A DNA stretch of 64,000 nucleotides from the NCBI RefSeq assembly GCF_007830615.1, contig NZ_VLLI01000005.1:62001-126000 (forward strand), given 5' to 3'. Under the pieces are notes generated by a model. It saw nothing but the letters and a program-made list of their open reading frames with translations, did not search any database and was not told where the DNA came from. Positions 19,765-28,523 of this stretch are shown here, one piece after another (the stretch's first letter is position 1; each line of letters opens with the position of its first letter). The position numbers and the translations under genes are program-made. Source of the stretch: Mucilaginibacter frigoritolerans (GTDB lineage: Bacteria > Bacteroidota > Bacteroidia > Sphingobacteriales > Sphingobacteriaceae).

Positions 19765-20934
19765 TTATACCCTTAAAAATGTTTTCTTTTCGTATAAATA
19801 TCTTAAAAATAGCCATTTAACCAGTACAAAGGTTGCGGCCATTATTACGGCGCCATAGGGTTGACCTGCCAGTTGCCCCAACCAACCAAATAAGCTGGTA
19901 TTAGTATATGTCCATTTAATAAAATGACTTGAAATATAGATTAGTATAGAGTTCATACCAATCACTTTGAAAAAGAATGCCCATTTTTTGTATCCCAGAA
20001 TGTCAATTATATAATAGAATAACGACATTAATAACAAACTGATCCCGCCCACATGGAGCACAAACGAACTTGACCATAAATTTTTATTGATAGGAAAATC
20101 AAGGTTCCAGATTTGAGCAAGTATTAAAAATATAACACCGGTAATAGCCAGCCATAATGCTTTACGTGTTGGCTCCATGTTTTTTCTTTTCAATATAGTA
20201 CCCGCCCATATGCCCAGTAAACCAGTGCTGATTGCCGGGATAGTAGAAAAAAGCCCTTCCGGATCGTGCATGTTTATTTTGGTACCCGGGTAAGGAACGT
20301 ATAATTTACCAGGTAAAATTGTTCGGTCAACATAAGAGGCAAAGTTGCCGGCGGGCGTAAGGTCGCCAGGATGGAAGCCAGGTGCAGAGCTGAACTTAAG
20401 TAACAAATAATATCCCACTATAAAAAAACAGAACCAAAAGATCTGCGCCCATTCTTTGGCATACAGGTAAATAATGTTGGCTATCATATAAGCAATACCA
20501 ATACGACCTAATACGCTTGGGAATCGGATATCGGCAATCGGCTGTATTTTTAACCCGTTGTTAACAAAAAGGCCCAGGAGAATTAAAAAGATGGTTCTTT
20601 TAACAACTCTTAATAGCAGTTGTCCGCGGGTTTTTCCTTTTTCAAACTCACGGCCAACAGAGAATGGAGTTGAAACACCGGCCATAAACAAAAACAATGG
20701 GAAGATGGTATCATACGCATGAAACCCGTTCCAGTCGGGATGTGTAAATTGTAACGACAAGGTATTCCAGAATGCCGATTGGTGATTGGTTGCGGCAGCC
20801 ATGGTATGAAAAATTTCTTCTGCTCCAATAATCCAGAACATGTCAAAGCCGCGTAGGGCATCGAGTGAGTATAACCGGGTTGGGGCAGAATCTAAATCAT
20901 CAGTGGTTGGTGCTGTTTTTGTGGTTGAGGCCAT
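19765..20934 (-). CDS. DUF5009/HGSNAT-like multi-spanning acyltransferase
   Basis: This 389-residue membrane protein starts with a soluble N-terminus, then RLYSLDALRGFDMFWI, the typical opening of the DUF5009 / heparan-alpha-glucosaminide N-acetyltransferase (NagX/YeiB-like) family. The conserved loop HPDWNGFHAYDTIFPLFLFMAG carries the candidate catalytic histidines. About ten hydrophobic helices follow, ending with a basic tail. Relatives transfer acetyl groups across the membrane to amino sugars. No sugar-metabolism gene is adjacent, so the acceptor is not known. It is a single minus-strand gene converging with the MazG-like gene. Confidence 0.85.
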   Translation of the reverse strand: MASTTKTAPTTDDLDSAPTRLYSLDALRGFDMFWIIGAEEIFHTMAAATNHQSAFWNTLSLQFTHPDWNGFHAYDTIFPLFLFMAGVSTPFSVGREFEKGKTRGQLLLRVVKRTIFLILLGLFVNNGLKIQPIADIRFPSVLGRIGIAYMIANIIYLYAKEWAQIFWFCFFIVGYYLLLKFSSAPGFHPGDLTPAGNFASYVDRTILPGKLYVPYPGTKINMHDPEGLFSTIPAISTGLLGIWAGTILKRKNMEPTRKALWLAITGVIFLILAQIWNLDFPINKNLWSSSFVLHVGGISLLLMSLFYYIIDILGYKKWAFFFKVIGMNSILIYISSHFIKWTYTNTSLFGWLGQLAGQPYGAVIMAATFVLVKWLFLRYLYEKKTFLRV

Positions 20935-21038
20935 AATAGTTTAAAAATCAGGTAATAATTATTGGAAAATTAAACTATTAAATTTTATTTTCAAAGCATC
21001 CGCCACTAAGTTTAATTATTAAAGGAGTTGGGTTGATA

Positions 21039-21076
21039 TTCACGGTGTTCAAAAATGAACTGATAAACACCGTGAA
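21039..21076. terminator. Hairpin downstream of serine hydrolase gene
   Basis: Perfect 11-bp arms (TTCACGGTGTT and AACACCGTGAA) lie 8 bp beyond the minus-strand stop at 21084. The right arm is followed by TTTATATT on the plus strand. It is probably the terminator of the AraC/serine hydrolase unit. Confidence 0.65.
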
Positions 21077-21083
21077 CTTTATA

Positions 21084-22763
21084 TTAATTCGTGTCGATAA
21101 CGGCCGGCAAAATGTATCGCTCCATCATTTGGTCAACCTGTGGATGGGCATATGGCGCACCATATGCCGTTGCTGTAATAACAATAACCAGAGGCTGATC
21201 TTTAAATACAAATATGGAATTACCCCCGTTGCCCGCACAATAAAAAGTTTCGTAAGCTTTATTCTTTACTACATATTTTTTATTCCAGAACAGGTAGCCA
21301 TAATACTCTCCATTTCTGCCAGGGAGTGCTTTATATTTGGTAAACGTTTTTTCTATCCAAAACTTTGGGATTACTTGTTTGCTGTTCCATTTTCCATCAT
21401 TTTTATAAAGCTGACCAAACTTGGCAAAATCCAATGCTTTTAACCTGATGCCACCAGCTGTATTTGGTACATGCTGCGGGGTATATTGCCATTTGTAATC
21501 CCTGATATTTAATGGCTTAAAAAGCTTTTCATCCGCATATTTGTCCAGCCCCCCGGGAACGGTTTTGTTTAAAATGTCGCCTAAAAGAATTACACCAGCA
21601 GTAAAATAATGCCATTCGTCTTTTGGCCGGGTTAAACTTACCGGAACGCTTAATGCAAATTTTACCCAGTTATCTGTTGGATACATATTTTCTTCATTGC
21701 CAGGCGAGGCATCTATATCATCATTACCGTCAAAAACAGAGCTCATAGTGAGCAGGTTTTTAATGCTTACTTCCTCTTTTAATGGCGAATAATGGTCGAA
21801 TGATTTCAAATCATAAAACTCCTTCAATGTCTGATCTTCGCTTTTTAAGTAACCTTCACCCATGGCAATGCCGGTAATGGCTGATGCAAAAGATTTCCCA
21901 ACCGAGCGTGGGTCGTGGAGTGTATCGCGTCCTTCGCCATTAAAATATTCTTCAACCAGCAGCTTACCATTTTTGATAACTACCACACTGCTGATGTTTT
22001 TAAATACGGCAGCGTCAATATAGGCCTTTAACTCTTTGATTTTATTGCTATCAAGCTTTTCTGTCGAAACAGGAAAACCATCATAAGCTTTAACCGGGTT
22101 AAGGTTGATTTTAGCAAGGTCGATCTTGGGTTTCCGGTTCACGGTTATATTTAGTTCGCCTTTGGCTATCAGGTTACCCACTTTAAGCGTTGCTAGTTGT
22201 ACATAGGGCCGTATTTCCATTCGTAGCAGGTGCTTCCCTTCGGTTAAGGCGCTATCGCCTCCAAAATGCATAAATCTGCCCCAAAATGATTGCGTCCACA
22301 AGGTATTTTCTGCCTGGTAGTTTATTAAAGGTTTGCTAATTATGGTTTCAAAGTTTTTGATACTGCCATATGGTGCACCTGGATGCAGGTTACTGCTGTA
22401 CACCAAATGATCATCAATAAATAAGGAAAATTGATAGCAGCCAATTTTTACCAATGAATCGGCATTTAATTCAGGAGCTAACTGATGCATGTAATTGGTG
22501 AGCGAGTTGCCCATAAAAACGGTAATAAACAGATTGCTTTTATTGGTAAGGGTATAGGCTGATAAGAAGTCTGTTTTCTTTAACTCAGCAGCAGTAATAG
22601 CTTTCTCCGTAAAAATGATCTGGCCAATATTGTTCTGGTGCAAGGCCGAGGTAATACCCTGTGTTTTAACAATATCATTTTGCTGTGCCGAAAGCTGCAG
22701 AGAACAAGTCATTAACAGCACTAAAAAGTAATAATGGCGCATAAATAGTTTTTTAAGTTTCAT
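21084..22763 (-). CDS. Exported serine hydrolase (beta-lactamase/class C family)
   Basis: The 559-residue protein starts at the ATG giving MKLKKLFMRH; an in-frame TTG ten codons upstream is less likely, and a second ATG at MRHYYF is also possible. A signal peptide (to SAQQ) leads a 200-residue N-terminal region of unknown fold. The penicillin-binding-protein-like domain follows with S287-x-x-K290 in DPRSVGKSFASA, a candidate second motif in WHYFTAG and a C-terminal NGGNSIFVF strand. Such proteins act as D-aminopeptidases, esterases or beta-lactamases in the periplasm. An AraC-type regulator gene lies just upstream on the same strand and probably controls it. Confidence 0.85.
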   Translation of the reverse strand: MKLKKLFMRHYYFLVLLMTCSLQLSAQQNDIVKTQGITSALHQNNIGQIIFTEKAITAAELKKTDFLSAYTLTNKSNLFITVFMGNSLTNYMHQLAPELNADSLVKIGCYQFSLFIDDHLVYSSNLHPGAPYGSIKNFETIISKPLINYQAENTLWTQSFWGRFMHFGGDSALTEGKHLLRMEIRPYVQLATLKVGNLIAKGELNITVNRKPKIDLAKINLNPVKAYDGFPVSTEKLDSNKIKELKAYIDAAVFKNISSVVVIKNGKLLVEEYFNGEGRDTLHDPRSVGKSFASAITGIAMGEGYLKSEDQTLKEFYDLKSFDHYSPLKEEVSIKNLLTMSSVFDGNDDIDASPGNEENMYPTDNWVKFALSVPVSLTRPKDEWHYFTAGVILLGDILNKTVPGGLDKYADEKLFKPLNIRDYKWQYTPQHVPNTAGGIRLKALDFAKFGQLYKNDGKWNSKQVIPKFWIEKTFTKYKALPGRNGEYYGYLFWNKKYVVKNKAYETFYCAGNGGNSIFVFKDQPLVIVITATAYGAPYAHPQVDQMMERYILPAVIDTN

Positions 22764-22817
22764 ACCCAAAGCTAAAGTGAAATAAGGTCCCAAAATAGAA
22801 CCATATTAACATCGGTT

Positions 22818-23618
22818 TTATAAAAGCCTTCGGTATTGTAAAGGTGATAGGTGCTGTAATGATTTAAATGAGCGGATAAAATGGCTTTGATCTGCAAAGC
22901 CACATTGAAAGGCTATTTCAGTTAGTGAAAGGTCGGCTTTGGGTAATAACGAAAGGGCCCGCTCAATCTTGAGGGCTCTCCTGTAATCCCCCAGTCTGCA
23001 GTTAAAATGTTTGTAAAAATCACGGGATAAATGAACAGGATGGATGTTCAGGGTTTTAGCTATATCAGTTAAACTTAGATCTTCAATCGTATCGTTCAAT
23101 AATTCCCTGATCTGATCAACCCATTTGGGCTTTTTCTTGTCGCCTGTTACCTGAATGTTATTCATCAAGCTAAACAATTCAACCAAAAGCACATCAATAG
23201 CCAAAGCTCCATTATGCTGATCGAGTTTGCTTTCCCTGAATAAGTTGTACATCAGCATTTTTGCATGCGGATCTGCAAAGTTAATGCTCCCCTGTATGCC
23301 TGCATTGCTTATTTCGTATTTGCATAACCAATCCTTCTCCAGCTCAATATGAAAGCCACGGGTGAAGCCATTGGGCTTAATGTTATAATGTGATTCCTGC
23401 CAGTTATGAAATAATAAACTACCGGCATCACAATGATAAGTTTCTTTTTTATTGCCTTCAACTACGCGGCCTTCAAGAATAAAAGTGAAATATGCATTTT
23501 CATGATAATGCCAGTCAACCTTTTCGTGGGTATATTCTGTATCGGTTAAGGTTAAACCATCAAGCCTGATGGTCTCATTTGTAATGCCATAAAACTGACC
23601 GGTTTTTAAATTATTCAT
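22818..23618 (-). CDS. AraC-family transcriptional regulator
   Basis: This 266-residue protein has an N-terminal cupin-like sensing domain (about residues 15-130, with KVDWHYHENAYFTFILEG) and two C-terminal helix-turn-helix motifs. The first is DIAKTLNIHPVHLSRDFYKH and the second LSLTEIAFQCGFADQSHFIR, with the AraC ending FKSLQHLSPLQYRR. It is upstream of and co-directional with the serine hydrolase gene, 54 bp from that gene's chosen start. It likely activates that gene or itself in response to a small ligand. Confidence 0.9.
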   Translation of the reverse strand: MNNLKTGQFYGITNETIRLDGLTLTDTEYTHEKVDWHYHENAYFTFILEGRVVEGNKKETYHCDAGSLLFHNWQESHYNIKPNGFTRGFHIELEKDWLCKYEISNAGIQGSINFADPHAKMLMYNLFRESKLDQHNGALAIDVLLVELFSLMNNIQVTGDKKKPKWVDQIRELLNDTIEDLSLTDIAKTLNIHPVHLSRDFYKHFNCRLGDYRRALKIERALSLLPKADLSLTEIAFQCGFADQSHFIRSFKSLQHLSPLQYRRLL

Positions 23619-23702
23619 TCAGGTATGCATATAACATACTTGTTGACTTTAGGATTGGGGAAATGTTACAGAATTAACTAATTAAATCCGTGTCGTTTTG
23701 TA

Positions 23703-23737
23703 TCCCCGCAGGAGGGTCTTAAGGATTTCTGCGGGGA
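23703..23737. terminator. GC-rich hairpin downstream of a small secreted-protein gene
   Basis: Nine-bp arms TCCCCGCAG and CTGCGGGGA flank a 17-nt loop, 14 bp past the minus-strand stop at 23751. Neither side has a clear T-run, so termination is likely but not certain. Confidence 0.5.
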
Positions 23738-23750
23738 CAATATTTAATTA

Positions 23751-24164
23751 TTAAGGCAAATCAATCACAAATGTAATTGACCCACTCAGGGAGAAAGTAA
23801 CATTATTAAACGTTACATCCGACCCAACCTGTGATGTAAAGCCTGTTACCATTACAGTAGCCGTATTGGCTCCACTTATTTCAACATTATAAGTACCTAC
23901 GGGTATAGAATATGGCCCGGAGCTGTATCCTGTAGGTACGCTAATTACTGTTACAGGATGCCCGTATTGCCAAAAAATGATAGAATAGGGTACCGGATTG
24001 CTATTATAGAAATAGCCTGTGGCATTGGTAATGTTTAGCTTTACGTTTTTAGAATTAGCGCGTTTTGCAGGTGCAGCATTTACTGCTTTTGGAGCTGGCG
24101 CAAAACTGGTTTGACTTAAAAGGCATAGCAAAGCCAGTCCGCAGAGGATTAGGTTCTTTTTCAT
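23751..24164 (-). CDS. Small secreted beta-rich protein of unknown function
   Basis: This 137-residue protein has a clear signal peptide (MKKNLILCGLALLCLLSQTS), an Ala/Pro/Lys-rich linker (about 22-40) and a beta-rich domain with alternating polar and hydrophobic residues, SIPVGTYNVEISG and SGSITFVIDLP. The pattern resembles an immunoglobulin- or carboxypeptidase-regulatory-like sandwich, but no family is recognised. It is a single gene on the minus strand, divergent from topoisomerase IB. Confidence 0.7.
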   Translation of the reverse strand: MKKNLILCGLALLCLLSQTSFAPAPKAVNAAPAKRANSKNVKLNITNATGYFYNSNPVPYSIIFWQYGHPVTVISVPTGYSSGPYSIPVGTYNVEISGANTATVMVTGFTSQVGSDVTFNNVTFSLSGSITFVIDLP

Positions 24165-24319
24165 AATGGTTATTGGTTAATTATTTAGTATAGATTAAAA
24201 TTAATTATTTAAAATAAATAAACAAATGGTATTAATCTTTTCTTGTTTAATTATAATAAAAGTTAATAATTTAAATTAATTTGATCAAACCCATTAGCAT
24301 TTTTGCTGTTTTTAGATTA

Positions 24320-25405
24320 ATGGATCTTCTGATTAAAAAACTCGAAAAAATAGGACGTGATCCTAAAACTACCGCTAAAGTAATAGGTTTGCGTTACGTG
24401 GCAGATACCGTGCCCGGGTACACCCGGAAAAAGTCAGGTAAAGGATGGAGTTATTATGATACCGATAACAAGCTGGTTAAAGATAAAGCGTTAATTAGTC
24501 GTTTTAATTATCTGGTGATACCACCAGCTTACACCCATGTATGGATCTCACCATTTGAAAACGGGCATTTGCAATTTACCGGCAAAGATGCTGCCGGCCG
24601 CAAACAATACCGCTATCATCCCGCATGGAACAAAATTCGTAATCAATCCAAATACTATCGCTTGCAGGCATTTGCGGCTTACCTTCCGGCAATCAGGAAA
24701 CAGGTTGATAAAGATCTTAGTAGAAAGGAGCTCGATCATGATAAAATTGTTGCCCTGGTAATCAGGCTAATGGAGCTTACCAGCATCAGGATAGGGAATG
24801 AGGCCTATAAGAAACTCTATGGATCATTTGGTTTAACCACTTTAATGAACAAGCATGTTAAAATTGAAGGCTCTGCTATTAATTTTGAATTTAAGGGTAA
24901 AAAAGGAGTTTATCATAAAATAGCATTACACAGCATTAAACTGGCCCGACTGGTAAAACAGTGCCGCGATTTACCAGGAAAGGAACTTTTTCAATATTAT
25001 AATGATGATGGAAGCCGTTGTAATATAGGATCAGAAGATGTAAATAATTATTTAAAGGAAATTACGGGTGAGGATTTTACCGCAAAAGATTTCCGTACCT
25101 GGGCAGGCAGTGTAAACGCCCTATATGCTTTTAAACATGCGGGCGAATTTGAAACCGTTGTCGAATGTCGTAAAAAGATTATAAACGTGCTTGATGAAGT
25201 GGCTTTAAATTTGGGTAATACGCGTACCGTTTGCAAAAAGTATTACGTGCACCCAACCGTAATAAAAAGCTATGAAGATGGTGCATTGTTTAAATATATT
25301 AGTCAAATAGATGACGATAAAAACACCAATTCGGCTGATTTGAACACTGCCGAAAAAGCATTATTGCTCATATTGGAAAAGGAAAAGCTGGCCGAAGCGA
25401 GTTAG
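24320..25405 (+). CDS. DNA topoisomerase IB (poxvirus/Deinococcus type)
   Basis: The 361-residue protein starts at ATG 24320 (MDLLIKKLEKIGRD); a TTG 13 codons upstream is in frame but gives a non-conserved extension. The N-terminal domain has GLRYVADTVPGYTRKKSGKG and VIPPAYTHVWI. The catalytic domain has RIGNEAY and GEDFTAKDFRTWAGS, and the active-site tyrosine Y309 in CKKYYVHP. It relaxes supercoiled DNA through a 3'-phosphotyrosyl intermediate. No adjacent DNA-metabolism gene is seen, so it appears as a stand-alone accessory topoisomerase. Confidence 0.93.
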   Translation: MDLLIKKLEKIGRDPKTTAKVIGLRYVADTVPGYTRKKSGKGWSYYDTDNKLVKDKALISRFNYLVIPPAYTHVWISPFENGHLQFTGKDAAGRKQYRYHPAWNKIRNQSKYYRLQAFAAYLPAIRKQVDKDLSRKELDHDKIVALVIRLMELTSIRIGNEAYKKLYGSFGLTTLMNKHVKIEGSAINFEFKGKKGVYHKIALHSIKLARLVKQCRDLPGKELFQYYNDDGSRCNIGSEDVNNYLKEITGEDFTAKDFRTWAGSVNALYAFKHAGEFETVVECRKKIINVLDEVALNLGNTRTVCKKYYVHPTVIKSYEDGALFKYISQIDDDKNTNSADLNTAEKALLLILEKEKLAEAS

Positions 25406-25499
25406 TAACATTATTTTTTGTGTAACTGAAAAATTACCTCCTTAGGTTATAGGAAGATTCAAGCTAATCATTTAATTTAGGTGACTTAAATATGACAAT

Positions 25500-26003
25500 A
25501 TGCTGATCAACCGAAAAGTCTTAGCTACCCTGGGTTTGGCTGCTGTAGTAACAGTGGTTTCATTAACCTCTATGGCCCCCGAGAAAGAGGGATTTAAAAA
25601 TCTGAAAGTACTACCCAAAAACATTACAGACAAGCAATTGGACCATGTTATGGATGAATGGGCACATTCATTAGGCGTACGTTGCGGCTTTTGCCATGTA
25701 CGTGATGAAGCTGCCAAAAAGATGGATTTTGCCAGCGATGCTAAGCCTGAAAAAGAAATGGCTCGTAAAATGTTCAAGATGATGAACAAAATCAACGAAA
25801 AATATTTTGAAGCTAAAAAAGATTCCTTAGGAATGATAGCTGAATCTGGAGTAAATTGCTACTCTTGTCACCGAGGTGAATCACATCCTGAAGTTAAAAT
25901 GCCCGAAATACACAGAGGTCCGGGTGGGCCGCCACCTGCTCCAGCAGCTCCCGGAACAACGCCTCCTCCGCCGCCACCTGCTCCTCCGGGAAATAATAAT
26001 TAA
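25500..26003 (+). CDS. Membrane-anchored diheme cytochrome c
   Basis: This 167-residue protein has an N-terminal hydrophobic segment (about 7-25) without a clear cleavage site, so it is probably an anchor. Two heme-binding motifs follow, CGFCH (62-66) and CYSCH (120-124). The DHVMDEWAHSLGVRCGFCH context resembles the photosynthetic-reaction-centre cytochrome-c (CytoC_RC) family, which is widespread in non-photosynthetic Bacteroidota. The last 35 residues are a Pro/Ala-rich tail (TTPPPPPPAPPGNNN). It should carry electrons in the periplasm; no oxidase or reductase is encoded next to it. Confidence 0.88.
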   Translation: MLINRKVLATLGLAAVVTVVSLTSMAPEKEGFKNLKVLPKNITDKQLDHVMDEWAHSLGVRCGFCHVRDEAAKKMDFASDAKPEKEMARKMFKMMNKINEKYFEAKKDSLGMIAESGVNCYSCHRGESHPEVKMPEIHRGPGGPPPAPAAPGTTPPPPPPAPPGNNN

Positions 26004-26015
26004 TAGCATAAAAAA

Positions 26016-26050
26016 ACACCCTTTAGCATTATGCTAAGGGGTGTCTTGTT
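26016..26050 (+). terminator. Intrinsic terminator after cytochrome c gene
   Basis: A near-perfect 14-bp stem (ACACCCTTTAGCAT with one wobble pair in the complement) is followed by CTTGTTTT, 12 bp after the stop at 26003. A run of A upstream would make it work for the facing small gene too. Confidence 0.75.
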
Positions 26051-26113
26051 TTAGAGGATTGCTGTTTATAATATAAAATAAACTAAGCAGCAAAACATAG
26101 TTTAAAACAATAC

Positions 26114-26305
26114 TTACTTTTCAGCTCTCTTTATATATTTTTTATAAAGATATTCAGCGTAGCCCACACTAACATAATCCGGGAATTTCCAATTAGGCCA
26201 GTAGGTTCTTTTCAGGTATTTAAGATAACTGAAAAATAACACTCCGAGGAATAAGATTACAGAAAAACATAATAAAACTTTTACAAGAAAAATGATAGCA
26301 TCCAT
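26114..26305 (-). CDS. Small single-span membrane protein
   Basis: The 63-residue product has one hydrophobic helix (about residues 4-27, FLVKVLLCFSVILFLGVLFF) followed by a basic, aromatic tail (KRTYWPNWKFPDYVSVGY...YIKRAEK). No family is recognised. It is supported by a clean ATG, a typical inner-membrane topology with positive residues after the helix, and a terminator just beyond its end. It could still be a spurious ORF, since codon evidence is limited at this length. Confidence 0.5.
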   Translation of the reverse strand: MDAIIFLVKVLLCFSVILFLGVLFFSYLKYLKRTYWPNWKFPDYVSVGYAEYLYKKYIKRAEK

Positions 26306-26450
26306 TTTATGATAAGTTTGTTTTTTTAATTGTACGGGTTATTTAGTCATTGGGTTACAGTACATTGGTGAATGTTTGTAACTTTTAAGCCAATAATAAA
26401 TTAGACTTGTATACTTTGGTTAACAGATAATCAAAATTCAATAAATCTGC

Positions 26451-26458
26451 TACCTTTG
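26451..26458 (+). promoter_or_regulatory. -7 promoter element (TACCTTTG) of biotin carboxylase gene
   Basis: This is an exact match to TAnnTTTG. The ATG is only 11 bp after it, so the transcript would have a very short leader (a few nucleotides). Confidence 0.5.
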
Positions 26459-26468
26459 AGTTTATACT

Positions 26469-27947
26469 ATGCAGAAAATTCTTGTTGCCAATCGTGGAGA
26501 AATTGCTTTAAGAGTAATGCGCTCTGCCCGCGAAATGGGTATTAAAACAGTCGCAGTTTATTCGGATGCCGACCGGGATGCATTACATGTTCGTTATGCG
26601 GATGAGTCTGTTCATATTGGCGAGGCACCATCAAATAAGTCATACTTAGTGGGTTCAAAAATAATTGATGCTTGCATCAAAACGGGGGCAGATGCTATAC
26701 ATCCGGGTTATGGCTTTTTAAGTGAAAACGCGGCTTTTGCCCGGCAAGTAAGAGAAGCCGGACTGATACTAATAGGTCCTTCGCCCGAAGCGATGGAGGT
26801 GATGGGTAATAAGCTTTCAGCCAAAGCTGCCGCCCTTAAATATAACATTCCTATGGTACCTGGTACCGAAGAGGCTATAACAGATGTTAATGAAGCTAAA
26901 AAACGTGCTGTAGAGGTTGGTTTTCCTATTCTGATTAAGGCAGCTGCAGGTGGTGGTGGCAAGGGCATGCGTATTGTTGAAAGTGAGCTTGTTTTTGAAG
27001 AACAAATGCAACTGGCCGTATCCGAAGCTGTTTCGGCTTTTGGGGATGGCTCAGTGTTTATTGAGCGGTATGTTTCATCACCAAGGCACATTGAAATACA
27101 GGTGTTAGGTGATACACATGGTAACATCCTGCATTTATTTGAGCGTGATTGTTCAGTGCAACGCCGGCATCAAAAGGTAGTAGAGGAAGCGCCGTCATCA
27201 GTTTTAACACCCCAGATAAGGGAGCAAATGGGCAAATGTGCGGTAGATGTGGCTCGTTCGGTTAATTATAGCGGAGCCGGTACGGTTGAGTTTATAATGG
27301 ACGAAAATCTGAATTTCTATTTCCTTGAAATGAATACCCGCTTACAGGTAGAGCATCCGGTAACGGAATTGATAACAGGAATTGATTTGGTTAAAGAACA
27401 GATCAAAATAGCCAGAGGAGAAGCTATTAGCTTTAAACAGGATGGCTTACAGATAAATGGCCATGCAATTGAACTGAGGGTTTATGCTGAGGATCCTGAT
27501 AATAACTTTTTGCCTGATATCGGTACACTTAAAACCTATATCACCCCAAAAGGGCCTGGTGTAAGGGTAGATGATGGTTTTGAACAGGGTATGGAAATCC
27601 CTATTTACTACGACCCGATGATTGCCAAGCTGGTAACCTACGGCAAAGACAGAACAGAAGCAATAGATAGAATGATTCGCGCTATTGATGAGTATAAAAT
27701 AACCGGGATAACAACCACATTAGGTTTCGGTAAATTTGTAATGCAGCATGAAGCATTCGCTTCCGGAAATTTTGACACTCACTTTGTAAGCAAATATTTT
27801 ACTCCTGGCAGTTTAAATAAGGGTAATGAGGAAGAGGCCTTAATCGCTGCTTTGGTTATGGAAACCTTGCTGAATGCCAAAGCCGTGGCAATAAATAACA
27901 ACATACAAACCGAAGACTCCAATTGGGTTAAAAACAGGAGAGGATAG
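26469..27947 (+). CDS. accC: Biotin carboxylase (acetyl/acyl-CoA carboxylase subunit)
   Basis: This 492-residue protein has the full biotin-carboxylase fold. It begins KILVANRGEIALRVMRSARE, then has the HPGYGFLSENA loop, the glycine-rich ATP loop AAAGGGGKGMR, the ERDCSVQRRHQKVVEEAPS segment and the EMNTRLQVEHPVTE active-site motif. It carboxylates the biotin of a carrier protein using bicarbonate and ATP. It is about 45 residues longer than E. coli AccC. No biotin carrier or carboxyltransferase gene is adjacent, so whether it serves acetyl-CoA or propionyl-CoA carboxylase is not decided by context. The symbol is by homology only. Confidence 0.9.
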   Translation: MQKILVANRGEIALRVMRSAREMGIKTVAVYSDADRDALHVRYADESVHIGEAPSNKSYLVGSKIIDACIKTGADAIHPGYGFLSENAAFARQVREAGLILIGPSPEAMEVMGNKLSAKAAALKYNIPMVPGTEEAITDVNEAKKRAVEVGFPILIKAAAGGGGKGMRIVESELVFEEQMQLAVSEAVSAFGDGSVFIERYVSSPRHIEIQVLGDTHGNILHLFERDCSVQRRHQKVVEEAPSSVLTPQIREQMGKCAVDVARSVNYSGAGTVEFIMDENLNFYFLEMNTRLQVEHPVTELITGIDLVKEQIKIARGEAISFKQDGLQINGHAIELRVYAEDPDNNFLPDIGTLKTYITPKGPGVRVDDGFEQGMEIPIYYDPMIAKLVTYGKDRTEAIDRMIRAIDEYKITGITTTLGFGKFVMQHEAFASGNFDTHFVSKYFTPGSLNKGNEEEALIAALVMETLLNAKAVAINNNIQTEDSNWVKNRRG

Positions 27948-27985
27948 TTTTGGGTATTTAGTCAGGAATATTAAAGTCTTTAAGC

Positions 27986-28441
27986 CTAATACGATTTCAT
28001 TATTTGGTCAACAAACGCAACCTGTGCTGCATTGATTTTTTGCTTAGCTGTTTCGAAATCAAACCAGGCCCCTTTATCAATTTCAGGGAATGATTGTTTT
28101 TTGCCTGATTTGGGCGGCCATTCTATCTCAAATTGATTACTTACTATATTATCGTGATTAATATCACCTTCTAACGCCCAGGCGTAAACCTTTTTGCCAC
28201 TTTTTAGTATAACCGGATTTAACAGGATAAAATCACCGTCAATAGAGGAGCCGGTTTCTTCAAAAAACTCACGTTTGGCGGCATCAAGGGCCTTTTCATC
28301 ATCTAAAAACTCACCCTTGGGGATAGACCATGTGCCCAGATCCTTATTCTTAAAGAACGGCCCTCCAGGATGCACCAGGAAAAACTGCAATTGATTATTA
28401 ATTCTTCTGAATAGTAAGATTCCGGCACTTTGTTTGGACAT
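27986..28441 (-). CDS. Nudix hydrolase
   Basis: This 151-residue protein has a complete Nudix box (about residues 43-65): GEFLDDEKALDAAKREFFEE followed by TG, with the REFFEETG metal-binding core. It begins SAGILLFRR and has HPGGPFFKNKDLGTWSIPKG before the box, typical of Nudix proteins annotated as NTP pyrophosphohydrolases of about 150 residues. It cleaves nucleoside diphosphate-X compounds; the substrate is not known. It converges with the biotin carboxylase gene and is divergent from the SRPBCC gene. Confidence 0.9.
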   Translation of the reverse strand: MSKQSAGILLFRRINNQLQFFLVHPGGPFFKNKDLGTWSIPKGEFLDDEKALDAAKREFFEETGSSIDGDFILLNPVILKSGKKVYAWALEGDINHDNIVSNQFEIEWPPKSGKKQSFPEIDKGAWFDFETAKQKINAAQVAFVDQIMKSY

Positions 28442-28487
28442 GGGTAAGATTTAAAACTAAGTTAATAAAACTCAAAGCTATTATCAT

Positions 28488-28495
28488 TAAATTTG
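28488..28495 (+). promoter_or_regulatory. -7 promoter element (TAAATTTG)
   Basis: Exact TAnnTTTG match, 28 bp upstream of the SRPBCC gene ATG at 28524. Confidence 0.4.
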
Positions 28496-28523
28496 ATTTG
28501 AACACAAAAGTTTAACATTTGAT

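Noticed and set aside
21033..21443. Plus-strand ORF of 136 codons opposite the serine hydrolase
   Set aside because: It is the shadow of the hydrolase C-terminus and includes the terminator hairpin.
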